Assembly (NCBI GenBank): GCA_046537975.1
Contig: JBKHJR010000023.1
Location: 1 to 37,179 of the forward strand
DNA: 37,179 nucleotides
Origin: JAWLDV01 sp046537975
Lineage (GTDB): Bacteria > Desulfobacterota > Desulfobulbia > Desulfobulbales > SURF-16
Reading direction: 5' to 3'
Under the pieces are notes generated by a model that saw only the letters and a program-made list of their open reading frames with translations, did not search any database and was not told where the DNA came from. How positions within the stretch are numbered: position 1 is the first letter of the stretch; every line of letters begins with the position of its first letter. Of the stretch, positions 1 through 8,442 are shown one piece after another. Made by a program: the position numbers and the translations under genes.

Positions 1-61
1 CGAGAACTTTTTTGATTATATCAGCCTCGGCGGCATTTTCAGGCTGAACGAGTTTCTTCAT
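1..61 (-). CDS. Partial unknown gene, N-terminus only
   Basis: An open frame begins with an ATG at 61-59 that shares one base with the TGA stop of the DUF308 gene (TGATG arrangement) and stays open for 20 codons to the window edge. It would start MKKLVQPENAAEAD. No clear Shine-Dalgarno is visible, so initiation would depend on translational coupling to the gene before it. Too little is present to assign a family, and the frame could be chance. Confidence 0.4.
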   Translation of the reverse strand, partial: MKKLVQPENAAEADIIKKVL

Positions 62-597
62 CAAAATGTAATTTTCTTTAGTTTGCGGCCCAGAAAGATC
101 AGGAGAATGCCGAATAAGATGGCATAAAGGCCCAGAAGCCAGATTAGCACAATAGCAGCTTTCCAGGGACTTATCAGTAAAATCAGGGCGAAAATTATGG
201 AAATTATGCCGCTTAAGGTTAAAAGCCACTCATTTTCGATCAATTGCCGTAACCTGAAAGAGGCGACTAACTCCAGAACGCCGGTAAAGAAAGCCCAGGC
301 GGATACAAGCAGGACCAGGGCCATAATAGTTACCTCAGGCCGGAGAAAAGTCAGGATCCCTATAACTACACCGACAATACCCTCTAAAATAAAAATACGC
401 CAGCGTTGACCGCCGCTCTTGGATCCGAGACTTGCGGCAATCGAAAAAATTCCATCTACCAGGAAAAATGCTCCAATTAAAAGAGCCAGTATTTCCAGAG
501 TCATACCTGGTAAAAATATGGCAGTAAGGCCGATAATTATTGCTATAATGCCACGGACGTAAAAAGACCACCAGTATTGCGCCAGGACCTTTTCCAT
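61..597 (-). CDS. HdeD/DUF308 family membrane protein
   Basis: A 178-residue, very hydrophobic protein with about six membrane segments in the paired-hairpin layout of the HdeD/DUF308 family. The N-terminal WWSFYVRGIIAIIIG motif and the following LPGMTLE stretch are typical. E. coli HdeD is linked to acid resistance at high cell density, but for most family members the role is unknown. A good ribosome site (AGGAGA) lies just before the ATG. It is the first gene of a minus-strand unit that continues off the left edge by a one-base stop/start overlap. It ends in basic residues (GRKLKK), consistent with a cytoplasmic tail. The family call is solid; the function is not. Confidence 0.8.
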   Translation of the reverse strand: MEKVLAQYWWSFYVRGIIAIIIGLTAIFLPGMTLEILALLIGAFFLVDGIFSIAASLGSKSGGQRWRIFILEGIVGVVIGILTFLRPEVTIMALVLLVSAWAFFTGVLELVASFRLRQLIENEWLLTLSGIISIIFALILLISPWKAAIVLIWLLGLYAILFGILLIFLGRKLKKITF

Positions 598-1020
598 AAT
601 TGTCTCCTATTGCGGCTTTTCTCATTAATAAATCATCATTGTTATAAGCTGACTGATATTATCAAAAAAATTTTCACAGGAGACAAGAGGCAATATCCCG
701 GAAAGATAATTTACACTAATTTACACTTAATATGGATTATGAAAAAAGTTCTTCGAAGATAACCGGTAATGAATTTTCAGGTAAAGGATTAGGATAGGTT
801 GGCGTAGAAACAATTTAAGGGCTCCAGTCATATGATAAGTAATAAAAAATTTGTGATCTACCCCTAAGTTCCTGAGTTTTTTTATTGGGCAGGTATGTAT
901 CCTTTGTTATTCTATATATTGTTTTTATTGTTATCCTGGCGCATTCAGAAACCAGCTTTCCGGTTCCGTCTGATAATAAAGCATTTAGGCAGCTAATTAA
1001 GAAATAAGAGGAGAAAACCT
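598..1020. other. Intergenic region between divergent genes
   Basis: This AT-rich stretch of 423 bases separates the minus-strand DUF308 gene from a plus-strand gene and must hold promoters for both. Visible elements are a perfect tandem 10-bp repeat (TAATTTACAC at 707-716 and 717-726) and the ribosome site of the next gene (AAGAGGAG, 1006-1013). A short open frame at 577-762 has no ribosome site or recognisable composition and was not called. I see no RNA gene or convincing terminator. Confidence 0.6.
707..726. repeat. Tandem 10-bp direct repeat
   Basis: Two perfect, abutting copies of TAATTTACAC lie between divergent genes. The 10-bp period matches one helical turn, so both copies would face the same side of the DNA, as cooperative regulator sites often do. 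This may also be chance in AT-rich DNA. Confidence 0.35.
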
Positions 1021-1233
1021 ATGAAGACCTGCAGTCTTAACGATTTTATGGAAGAGATTAAACCTTGGCTGGACGGTGATCACATCAGAGAAGCCCATAC
1101 TGATGACAAGGGTCGTTTTATCCTCCTGTTCAGAGACGGTATGAAAAATGTCTATTATATTGACGACTGCAACAGGGAGCAGGTGGAAGCTGTTTTAAAG
1201 GACCTGGAGAAAAAGGGGATTAAAGTCGGCTGA
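1021..1233 (+). CDS. Small unknown protein upstream of HyuA-HyuB
   Basis: A 70-residue soluble protein with a strong ribosome site (AAGAGGAG, about 7 bases before the ATG). I do not recognise the family. It is acidic in its first half and has a final helix-like stretch (EQVEAVLKDLEKKGIKVG). An alternating pattern around FILLFRDGMKNVYYIDD suggests a small alpha/beta fold. It has two cysteines (C4 and C50) that form no metal motif. The gap to the hydantoinase-family gene is only 16 bases, so the two are probably co-transcribed and perhaps translationally coupled. Function unknown. Confidence 0.7.
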   Translation: MKTCSLNDFMEEIKPWLDGDHIREAHTDDKGRFILLFRDGMKNVYYIDDCNREQVEAVLKDLEKKGIKVG

Positions 1234-1249
1234 TTTATCTTTCATAAAT

Positions 1250-4200
1250 TTGCAAGGAACTGTGGCAACAGAGCAAAAAGAGGAGACAGACGGGTGGAAC
1301 TTCTGGATAGATCGGGGTGGCACCTTTACTGATATTGTGGCCCAGAGGCCGGACAGAAGCATAGTAACCCATAAGTTGCTTTCCGAGGCTCCTGAAGCAT
1401 ATGCTGACGCTGCCCTGCAGGGCATAAGGGATGTCCTGGGCCTGTGGCCGGGAGACAGAATTCCTTCGGAAATGATCCGTGAAGTCAAGATGGGCACCAC
1501 GGTCGGGACCAATGCCCTTCTGGAGCGCAAAGGGGAAAGGGTTCTTCTGGTCACCACTGGGGGCCTGGGAGATTGCCTGCGGATCGGTTACCAGAATCGG
1601 CCTGACATATTCGCCCTGGATATTAAGATGCCGGAAGCGCTTTATGCTGAAGTCCTGGAAGTTGAGGAGAGAGTAAATGCCCGGGGCGAAGTGGCAATAC
1701 CCCTTGATCTTCCAGGAGTTAAAAAAGATCTTCAGGATGCCTATAACCGAGGGATTCGCTGTCTTGCCATTGTCTTTATGCATTCCTACCTCTTCCCGGC
1801 CCATGAAGAGGCTGTGGCTGACCTGGCTCGGGAAATCGGCTTCTCACAGATTTCAGTCAGCCATCTGACCAGTCCGTTGGTTAAGATTGTTTCCCGTGGA
1901 GAAACCACGGTTCTGGACAGTTATATCTCACCTGTTTTAAGGAAGTATGTAGACGCTGTCAGCACCGATCTACCCCGGGCAAAGCTACAGTTTATGAAAT
2001 CGGACGGGGGACTTACTGAAGCCCGGTTTTTCGCCGGCCGGGATTCCATCCTTTCCGGACCGGCCGGCGGAGTAGTGGGTGTGGTCCGTACCTCCGAGGC
2101 CGCCGGTTTCCGGGAACTGATAGGTTTTGATATGGGGGGGACTTCAACTGATGTCTGCCATTATAAAGGTGAGATAGAGCGGAGTTTTGAATCTGAAGTG
2201 TCAGGGATCAGGCTGCGTTCTCCAATGATCAAAATCCATACTGTGGCAGCCGGGGGTGGCTCCGTTCTTCATTTTGACGGCAGCCGCCTTAGAGTGGGTC
2301 CGGATTCCGCCGGGGCTGATCCCGGCCCCGTCTGTTACCGGAGGAAAGGTCCTCTGACTGTAACCGACTGTAACCTGGTCTGCGGCAAGATCCTGGCTGA
2401 CTATTTTCCCTTTGTTTTCGGTGCAGACAGGGGCCAGCCTCTTGATTATGAGACATGTTATCGCGAATTCAAGAGTCTTTCCTCAAAAATAGAAAGGGAG
2501 ACAGCCAGCAGCCGTATTCCGGAACAGGTGGCTGACGGTTATATATCCATTGCCGTGGACAGTATGGCCGGGGCCATTAAAAACATCACCACCGGAAAAG
2601 GCAGGGACGTCTCTATCTATACCCTGACCTGTTTCGGCGGTGCCGGTGGCCAGCATGCCTGCCTGGTGGCAGAAAAACTGGGTATTAAAACCATCCTGGT
2701 TCATCCTTACAGTGGAGTATTGTCCGCCTACGGGACAGGGATGGCTGACGTCAGTGCCATGGAGGAGGAAACCGTGGCCGGGTTACTCGATCCTTCTCTG
2801 ATGCCTGAGCTTGAAAAAAAGTGCAGGCATCTGGTCAACCGCAGCAGAGCAAAAGTCAGGGAGCAAGGGGTGCCGGAAGAGAGGCTGGAAGATAAGGTGA
2901 AGGCTCAGCTTCGTTATTCCGGTTCTGATACCTGCCTGTTGATTGATTATGGTTCAATCCGGGAAATGGAGTGGGAATTTGAGAGACTGCACCGCAGGCG
3001 GTTCGGCTTTGTAGATCCCGGAAAACAGATAGTAGTAGAGGCCCTGGTTGCTGAGACTCTCGGCAAAAGTGAATCCCTGTCCTGCGGACCTGCTTCCGAT
3101 GCAGTCGAAGAAGGGGTGCCGGACGGGGCCAAGCTGAAAATCAGCCGCTTTTTCAGCAAAGATAAATGGCATGCCGCCCCGGTCCTGGACAGAGAGAAAC
3201 TCCTGGCCGGAAACAGGATCCAGGGTCCGGCCCTCATTATTGAAAACCACGGTACCCTGGTGGTGGAACCGGGCTGGCAGGCGGAAGTGACCAAAAACTT
3301 CGACCTGGTTTTGACCAGGAGAGAGAAACCAGACAAGGGGGTGAAAGTCGGAACCACGGTAGATCCGGTACTCCTGGAGATCTTTAATAACCTCTTCACC
3401 TCTATCGCCCGACAGATGGGAGAGGTGCTTGGCAATACCGCTGTTTCCGTAAACATAAAGGAAAGGCTGGACTTCTCCTGTGCCCTGTTTGACCAAAAGG
3501 GCAATCTGGTGGCCAACGCCCCCCATGTCCCGGTGCATTTAGGTTCAATGGCTGAGAGTGTCAAAGCCTTGCTTGAATCCAAGAGAACCGAGATTAATCC
3601 TGGAGACGTCTTTCTCAGCAACGATCCTTATAACGGTGGTACTCATCTCCCTGATGTGACGGTAATAACACCGTTTTATGAAAAGTCGGGCAAAGAAGTT
3701 CTTTTTTATCTGGCGTCCCGGGGCCATCACGCTGATATTGGGGGAATAAGCCCGGGTTCCATGCCTCCTTTTTCGGAACATCTGGAAGAGGAAGGTATCC
3801 TGTTGAGTAATTTTAAGATCATGGATCAGGGGAAGTTCAGGGAGAAGGAACTGCACGCCGTGCTCATAGGCGGTCTCCATCCCTGCCGCAATCCCGGCCA
3901 GAATGTGGCGGATCTCAAGGCCCAGATAGCTGCCAATGAAAAAGGGAGCCAGGAGCTTCAGGAAGCAGTTAATACCTTCGGACCGGGAGTGGTCCGGGCC
4001 TATATGCAATACGTTCAGGATAACGGTGAGGATGCGGTAAAGGAAGTGATTAAAGGTCTGGAAGAAGGAGAAGCTGATTTTGTGATGGACAATGGAGGGA
4101 GGATCCGGGTCAAAGTTACGGTGGACAGGCATAAGAAGCAGGCCTGTCTAAATTTCAGCGGCACTTCCGCCCAATCTTCCTCTAACTACAATGCTCCGCT

Positions 4201-4885
4201 GGCAGTCTGCAAGGCCGCGGTTCTTTATGTCTTCCGCTGCTTGGTGAAGGATACCATCCCTCTAAACAGCGGCTGCTTCCGGCCCCTGACGATAAAAGTC
4301 CCGGAAGGAAGCCTGCTGAACCCCTTTTATCCGGCGGCGGTTGCCGCGGGCAATGTGGAGACCTCGCAGTGTATAACCGAGGCCCTTTTTGCCGCCCTGG
4401 GTGTAACGGCAGCCTCTCAGGGTACAATGAACAATCTCAGCTTCGGCGACCACGAATTTCAGTATTACGAGACAATTGCCGGTGGTGCCGGAGCAGGTCC
4501 TGGTTTTGCCGGGGCTTCGGCAGTGCAGACCCATATGACCAACTCCAGACTCACTGATCCGGAAGTTCTGGAATCCAGATTTCCTGTGCTTATAGATACT
4601 TTCAGTCTCAGGCGGGGTAGCGGAGGGCCGGGGAAATGGCCGGGTGGGGAAGGGGTAGTTCGTAAGCTCAGGTTCCTGCAGCCCATGTCCGCCTCTTTGC
4701 TTACTAATAACCGTCTCCATTCTCCCAAGGGGATGGCCGGGGGAGGGGATGGAATGAAAGGCCGCAATTTGGTGGTTCCCCGGCAGGGTCCGGAATATGA
4801 ACTGGCTTCTGCCGATCAGGTGCGGATGGGAGAAGGGGATTTGCTGGTTATTGAAACTCCCGGAGGCGGAGGATTTGGCAACTAA
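1250..4885 (+). CDS. Fused hydantoinase A/B (5-oxoprolinase-type) protein
   Basis: A 1211-residue protein joining HyuA-type and HyuB-type halves. The N-terminal ATP-binding motif WIDRGGTFTDIV is at about residues 19-30 and the second actin-fold motif FDMGGTSTDV at about 293-302. The HyuB half starts near residue 705 (DPVLLEIFNN) and contains RGHHADIGG and a glycine-rich end (PGGGGFGN). In this family, eukaryotic 5-oxoprolinase is one chain, while many bacteria have separate HyuA and HyuB for hydantoins or N-methylhydantoin, and acetone carboxylase is related. Likely role: ATP-dependent opening of a cyclic amide such as 5-oxoproline; the substrate cannot be read from the sequence. The start is TTG at 1250 or GTG at 1262; no in-frame ATG precedes the conserved domain. 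Confidence 0.85.
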   Translation: MQGTVATEQKEETDGWNFWIDRGGTFTDIVAQRPDRSIVTHKLLSEAPEAYADAALQGIRDVLGLWPGDRIPSEMIREVKMGTTVGTNALLERKGERVLLVTTGGLGDCLRIGYQNRPDIFALDIKMPEALYAEVLEVEERVNARGEVAIPLDLPGVKKDLQDAYNRGIRCLAIVFMHSYLFPAHEEAVADLAREIGFSQISVSHLTSPLVKIVSRGETTVLDSYISPVLRKYVDAVSTDLPRAKLQFMKSDGGLTEARFFAGRDSILSGPAGGVVGVVRTSEAAGFRELIGFDMGGTSTDVCHYKGEIERSFESEVSGIRLRSPMIKIHTVAAGGGSVLHFDGSRLRVGPDSAGADPGPVCYRRKGPLTVTDCNLVCGKILADYFPFVFGADRGQPLDYETCYREFKSLSSKIERETASSRIPEQVADGYISIAVDSMAGAIKNITTGKGRDVSIYTLTCFGGAGGQHACLVAEKLGIKTILVHPYSGVLSAYGTGMADVSAMEEETVAGLLDPSLMPELEKKCRHLVNRSRAKVREQGVPEERLEDKVKAQLRYSGSDTCLLIDYGSIREMEWEFERLHRRRFGFVDPGKQIVVEALVAETLGKSESLSCGPASDAVEEGVPDGAKLKISRFFSKDKWHAAPVLDREKLLAGNRIQGPALIIENHGTLVVEPGWQAEVTKNFDLVLTRREKPDKGVKVGTTVDPVLLEIFNNLFTSIARQMGEVLGNTAVSVNIKERLDFSCALFDQKGNLVANAPHVPVHLGSMAESVKALLESKRTEINPGDVFLSNDPYNGGTHLPDVTVITPFYEKSGKEVLFYLASRGHHADIGGISPGSMPPFSEHLEEEGILLSNFKIMDQGKFREKELHAVLIGGLHPCRNPGQNVADLKAQIAANEKGSQELQEAVNTFGPGVVRAYMQYVQDNGEDAVKEVIKGLEEGEADFVMDNGGRIRVKVTVDRHKKQACLNFSGTSAQSSSNYNAPLAVCKAAVLYVFRCLVKDTIPLNSGCFRPLTIKVPEGSLLNPFYPAAVAAGNVETSQCITEALFAALGVTAASQGTMNNLSFGDHEFQYYETIAGGAGAGPGFAGASAVQTHMTNSRLTDPEVLESRFPVLIDTFSLRRGSGGPGKWPGGEGVVRKLRFLQPMSASLLTNNRLHSPKGMAGGGDGMKGRNLVVPRQGPEYELASADQVRMGEGDLLVIETPGGGGFGN

Positions 4886-4909
4886 AGACCTCCGGGGCTA
4901 TGCTTTCTA

Positions 4910-5194
4910 TCAGGAACGATAAATAACTTTTCCGGTTAATAAGTCGGTTATCTCTTCATCAGTATCTTCCTGGTAATATTTTTTCTTGTTTGTTTTCTTT
5001 TCATGGGACTCTTCTTCTGGATCTGTCTCATTTAACTGGTAGGCCATCATCAGGGTATCAATTACCCAGCCCAAGTCCTCCGAAAGTCTTTTATTTTTTT
5101 CGGTTGCCAGGGCATTGGCCCTGCTTAAAATATCAAGACAGGTGAAAACAGTATCAAGAGTCAGGATATCGTCTGATTGTTTTTTATTATCCAT
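4910..5194 (-). CDS. Small unknown charged protein
   Basis: A 94-residue protein with an excellent ribosome site (AAGGAGG, 7 bases before the ATG). I do not recognise the family. The first 55 residues look helical (DTVFTCLDILSRANALATEK). A very hydrophilic stretch rich in Glu and Lys follows (EEESHEKKTNKKK), then a short ITDLLTGKVIYRS end. No signal peptide or membrane segment. It is convergent with the hydantoinase gene, whose stop is 24 bases away. Function unknown. Confidence 0.65.
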   Translation of the reverse strand: MDNKKQSDDILTLDTVFTCLDILSRANALATEKNKRLSEDLGWVIDTLMMAYQLNETDPEEESHEKKTNKKKYYQEDTDEEITDLLTGKVIYRS

Positions 5195-5428
5195 ATTTGT
5201 TCCTCCTTATCAGAGTAAACAGGATCAGTTGTATATAGATTCTTATAATATTGCAATAATTGGGCCATTGAGATGAGTTTATCGCCTGATAACTTTTAAG
5301 ACCCATTGTGCCCTGACAAAGAAGGGATATAAATTTTCTGGCACTGGTCGGTTTTAATGGGAACAAAGAAAGGATATTAAAAAATTTAAATACAGTTTAG
5401 AAATTTTTTGGAGTATTGATTTCCGAGT

Positions 5429-5647
5429 TCAGGGTTTAGGCAGATGAATAGGAGATTTGTTGATAAAATCCATGTAATCCTCATCCCGGGTTTCTCCAGG
5501 CTTATCTTCTCCGGGACGGCTCATCCATCTGATAGGAGAGAACCTGGTATAATCCTGTTTGCTGGATATATAGAGCAGATAAGATGAGGCCAGCAAAAAA
5601 GAAATCAGGAGAGTTACTTTTAATATTTTCCAGCGCTTGTTTATCAT
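5429..5647 (-). CDS. Small single-pass membrane protein, unknown
   Basis: A 72-residue protein with a basic N-terminus (MINKRWKILK), one membrane segment (about residues 10-28) and a hydrophilic tail rich in Pro, Asp and Glu. This gives a small anchored protein with an extracytoplasmic tail by the positive-inside rule. A GAGGT ribosome site lies 7 bases before the ATG. No family recognised. It lies between another small minus-strand gene and the divergent nikR. The reading frame could still be spurious, but start context and composition favour a real gene. Confidence 0.5.
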   Translation of the reverse strand: MINKRWKILKVTLLISFLLASSYLLYISSKQDYTRFSPIRWMSRPGEDKPGETRDEDYMDFINKSPIHLPKP

Positions 5648-5820
5648 TTACAGACCTCGTAACAAGTTAAAAGCCCTTGAGTATAAAGTAGGGTAAGCCA
5701 ACAGAATGGGGTTTAATAATCTTTTCGACCAAGTTAGGTTTAAACTTAAAAGCACTTAATATTAATAGTTAGATAACATTTTTAGGATTGACCGCCTATG
5801 GAAAATAGAATATTATTTAA

Positions 5821-5845
5821 TAATACTTAATTTTTGAAAGTGTTA
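5821..5845. promoter_or_regulatory. Candidate NikR operator before nikR
   Basis: TAATAC (5821-5826), a 13-base spacer and GTGTTA (5840-5845) form an imperfect dyad ending two bases before the nikR ATG. The symmetric form would be TAATAC-N13-GTATTA, with one mismatch here. The same left half and the same 13-base spacer recur before cbiM. NikR proteins bind widely spaced inverted half-sites, so autoregulation is a reasonable inference. Position over the start region suggests repression. Confidence 0.5.
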
Positions 5846-5847
5846 TT

Positions 5848-6258
5848 ATGTTGAAACGTTTTTCTATATCCCTTGAAGATAATCTGCTGACTGATTTTGA
5901 TCGTTACATTGAACAGCAGCAGTACAATAACAGGTCCGAGGCCATTCGAGACCTGATCAGAAAAGTGCTGGTCCGGAGAGAATGGGAGACGGACAAGCAG
6001 GTTATGGGGGTCATATCTCTGGTTTACGATCATCATCAGCATCAACTGCAGGAAAAGGTAACAGAGATTCAGCATGCTTCCCATCAGCATATTGTCTCTA
6101 CCACCCATGTCCATATGGATCATGACAATTGCCTGGAAGTCATCATTGTCCGGGGTAAGGCGGGGGCAATCAGAAAACTCGCAGATCAGCTCATCGCCCT
6201 GCGGGGAGTAAGGGACGGTAATCTCTCCATGAGCAGCACCGGAAGGGAATTGCATTGA
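5848..6258 (+). CDS. nikR: Nickel-responsive regulator NikR
   Basis: A 136-residue ribbon-helix-helix plus ACT-like regulator. The N-terminal DNA-binding domain (about 1-45) has the family pattern RFSISLEDNLLTDFDRYI and NRSEAIRDLIRK. The nickel site is complete and at E. coli numbering: His76, His87, His89 and Cys95. In the family, Ni(II)-loaded NikR represses nickel import genes. It precedes a Cbi/Nik metal importer by about 100 bases, which points to nickel as the imported metal. There is no Shine-Dalgarno before the ATG, and a dyad candidate for its own operator abuts the start. Confidence 0.95.
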   Translation: MLKRFSISLEDNLLTDFDRYIEQQQYNNRSEAIRDLIRKVLVRREWETDKQVMGVISLVYDHHQHQLQEKVTEIQHASHQHIVSTTHVHMDHDNCLEVIIVRGKAGAIRKLADQLIALRGVRDGNLSMSSTGRELH

Positions 6259-6331
6259 GACCGCTCGAAGTCTTACTGCAAGCGGATATCATTCCAGGAT
6301 GTTGAATGCAAATATTTTTTTCATCTCTAAG

Positions 6332-6356
6332 TAATACGAATTCATAATTTGTAATA
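6332..6356. promoter_or_regulatory. Candidate NikR operator before cbiM
   Basis: TAATAC (6332-6337), 13 bases, then GTAATA (6351-6356), ending five bases before the cbiM ATG. It shares the left half-site and exact spacing with the element before nikR and differs by one base from a symmetric TAATAC-N13-GTATTA. The repeated architecture at the regulator and the first transporter gene suggests one shared regulator, most simply NikR. Confidence 0.5.
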
Positions 6357-6361
6357 TTAAA

Positions 6362-6964
6362 ATGCACATTTCCGAAGGGATACTTTCAGCGCCGGTTTTA
6401 GCAGGAGGGGCGATACTGACAGCGGCAGGGACAGCTATCGGCTTAAAAAAACTTGATTATGACCGGATAATGACAACGGCAATTCTGAGCGCGGCCTTTT
6501 TTGTGGCTACTCTGGTCCATGTGCCCTTGGGACCGGCCAATGTTCATCTTCTCCTCAACGGCCTCATGGGGGTTATCCTGGGTTGGGCCGGATTTCCCGC
6601 TATTCTGGCCGGCCTGTTCATGCAAGCGATCTTCTTCCAGTATGGCGGCATAGTGGTTTTAGGGGTTAATACCTTTAACATGGCAGCCCCGGCTGTCTGT
6701 TCTTTTTATCTGCTGCGTCCCCTGCTTGCCGGTTCCGGTGGAAAACAGGCTATTGCAGCCTGGCTGGGCGGTTTTTTCTCAGTGCTGCTGGCTGCAATCT
6801 TAACGGCTTTATCTCTTACCTTAACTGATAAGGGGTTTATGGAAACCGCAGCCATTTTGGTAATCGGTCATCTGCCGGTGATGATTGTGGAAGGTTTTGT
6901 CACTATGTTCGCTGTGTCTTTTCTGAGCCGGGTTCAGCCGGAGATATTGGCATTTAAGGATTAA
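6362..6964 (+). CDS. cbiM: Ni/Co ECF transporter substrate-binding component CbiM/NikM
   Basis: A 200-residue polytopic protein starting MHISEG. The N-terminal Met-His is the conserved metal-site signature of CbiM/NikM, whose amino terminus and His2 coordinate the ion. Other conserved parts are HVPLGPANVHLLLNGLMG and the internal FNMAAPAV region. About seven membrane segments. It is the S component of an energy-coupling-factor importer, with NikL, NikK, CbiQ and CbiO encoded next. The upstream NikR makes nickel the likely substrate, although cobalt cannot be excluded. The N-terminal signature fixes the start. No Shine-Dalgarno is visible, only AT-rich leader. Confidence 0.93.
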   Translation: MHISEGILSAPVLAGGAILTAAGTAIGLKKLDYDRIMTTAILSAAFFVATLVHVPLGPANVHLLLNGLMGVILGWAGFPAILAGLFMQAIFFQYGGIVVLGVNTFNMAAPAVCSFYLLRPLLAGSGGKQAIAAWLGGFFSVLLAAILTALSLTLTDKGFMETAAILVIGHLPVMIVEGFVTMFAVSFLSRVQPEILAFKD

Positions 6965-7015
6965 AAAAACTGCTTTTTGCAGGTATAGCCTTCAACAAAA
7001 TGGATATATCTTATT

Positions 7016-7657
7016 ATGAGAAATCAAAAACTTATCTTATTTTGCTGCTTAACCCTGCTGGTGTTTGCCGCCTTTAATGTCCAGGCCCACGGGGTCAGAG
7101 TCTTTGCCTGGAGTGAGGGAGATAAGATCCGGGTTGAGACGGCTTTCCGGGGAGGAAATCCTGCCCGCCAGGCCGAAATTACGGTCCGGGATGAGAAAAG
7201 CGGAGATAAACTTATCAGTGGCTTAACCGATGATCTGGGTGTCTTCCGGTTCTCTATCCCGGACCGGGCCAGACAAGAGGGAATGGATCTAAAGATCACT
7301 GCTGACTGTGGACCGGGACATAAAGGACACTGGCTGCTCAAGGCTGAGGAATATCTTGATGTGCCTGCCCCCGCCGCTTCTGAGCCGGAGAAGTCTGAAC
7401 AGAAACAGGAGGGGAAAGCAGGTGGAGATAAGGAAGATGTCCGGGCATCCGGGATAAATGAACAGGCCCTCCGCCGTATCATTTCCGAGGAGCTGGACAA
7501 AAAGCTCGCCCCCGTTAAAAAACGCCTCCATGAGAATCAGCGGCAGGTTGATATTAAGGATATTATCGGTGGAATCGGCTGGTTGCTGGGACTGGCCGGA
7601 ATTGCTGCCTGGTTTAGAAGTAAGAGGTTCGCATCAGGTAAAAAAGAAAAGGAGTAA
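7016..7657 (+). CDS. nikL: NikL-like accessory protein of nickel ECF transporter
   Basis: A 213-residue protein with a signal peptide (about 1-24, ending NVQA), an extracytoplasmic beta-sandwich domain of the carboxypeptidase-regulatory/Ig type (about 25-115), a charged linker rich in Glu, Lys and Gly (about 120-150), a helical stretch, and one C-terminal membrane segment (about 182-200). The mature chain would begin with His (HGVRVFAW). This layout fits NikL, an extra membrane-anchored component found with NikM in nickel importers of deltaproteobacteria. It lies 51 bases after cbiM and 5 bases before nikK. The exact metal role of NikL is not established from sequence. Confidence 0.75.
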   Translation: MRNQKLILFCCLTLLVFAAFNVQAHGVRVFAWSEGDKIRVETAFRGGNPARQAEITVRDEKSGDKLISGLTDDLGVFRFSIPDRARQEGMDLKITADCGPGHKGHWLLKAEEYLDVPAPAASEPEKSEQKQEGKAGGDKEDVRASGINEQALRRIISEELDKKLAPVKKRLHENQRQVDIKDIIGGIGWLLGLAGIAAWFRSKRFASGKKEKE

Positions 7658-7662
7658 TAACT

Positions 7663-8442
7663 ATGTCTCAGAGGCTGATTTTTATTTTTTGTTGCCAACT
7701 GCTGGTCTTATCTATAACCCTTCCTGCCTGGGGGCATTTCGGTATGGTGATTCCTTCCGACAATATCATTACTTATGAGGATAGGAGTGTGGAACTTGAA
7801 CTTTCTTTTTCCCACCCTTTTGAGGGGCAGGGGATGGATATGGCCAGGCCGGAGGAATTTTACGTGGTCAAAGACGGCAAACGGACCGATCTCCTGGATT
7901 CTCTGCAGAAGACCACAGTAATGAAAGGGCAAAGCTGGCAGACCCGCTACAAAGTCAAACGTCCCGGGGTCTATCAATTCGTCATGGAGCCTAAGCCCTA
8001 CTGGGAAGAAGCGGAAGGTTTGTCTATTATCCATTACACCAAGACATTGATCGCCGCCTTTGGTGCAGAAGAAGGCTGGACCGAGCCGGTGGGACTGCCG
8101 GTGGAGATCGTTCCCCTGGTCAGACCTTTTGCCAACTATGCCGGCAACACCTTTGTGGGCCGGGTGGTCAAAGACGGCAAACCTCTTCCCCGGGCCGAGA
8201 TAGAAGTTGAACTCTATAACCCGGAAGATCGTTACCTGGCCCCCTCTGATTACCATATTACCCAGGTCGTACAGGCCGATGATCAGGGGGTCTTCTCTTT
8301 TACCTGTCCCCAGGAAGGCTGGTGGGGATTTTCCGCTCTCGTCGAGGCGGACTATAAGCTGGAAAACCAGGCAGGTGAAGAGAGGCCGGTGGAACTGGGA
8401 GGAGTACTGTGGGTATATATGGATGAGTGGCAGAATAAATGA
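7663..8442 (+). CDS. nikK: NikK-like periplasmic protein (DUF4198)
   Basis: A 259-residue secreted protein of the DUF4198 family, with a signal peptide to about residue 24 and a mature N-terminus HFGMVIPSD that is typical of this family. Two beta-rich modules follow (about 25-150 and 160-255). In nickel and cobalt ECF operons this protein is called NikK and is thought to bind metal outside the membrane. It has a good ribosome site (AAAGGAG, 8 bases). Its TGA overlaps the cbiQ start as ATGA, so the two are translationally coupled. Metal specificity is inferred from NikR and the operon. Confidence 0.8.
   Translation: MSQRLIFIFCCQLLVLSITLPAWGHFGMVIPSDNIITYEDRSVELELSFSHPFEGQGMDMARPEEFYVVKDGKRTDLLDSLQKTTVMKGQSWQTRYKVKRPGVYQFVMEPKPYWEEAEGLSIIHYTKTLIAAFGAEEGWTEPVGLPVEIVPLVRPFANYAGNTFVGRVVKDGKPLPRAEIEVELYNPEDRYLAPSDYHITQVVQADDQGVFSFTCPQEGWWGFSALVEADYKLENQAGEERPVELGGVLWVYMDEWQNK

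Noticed and set aside
577..762. 61-codon plus-strand frame between the DUF308 gene and the next gene
   Set aside because: No ribosome site, unusual composition, and it starts inside the opposite gene's 5' end.
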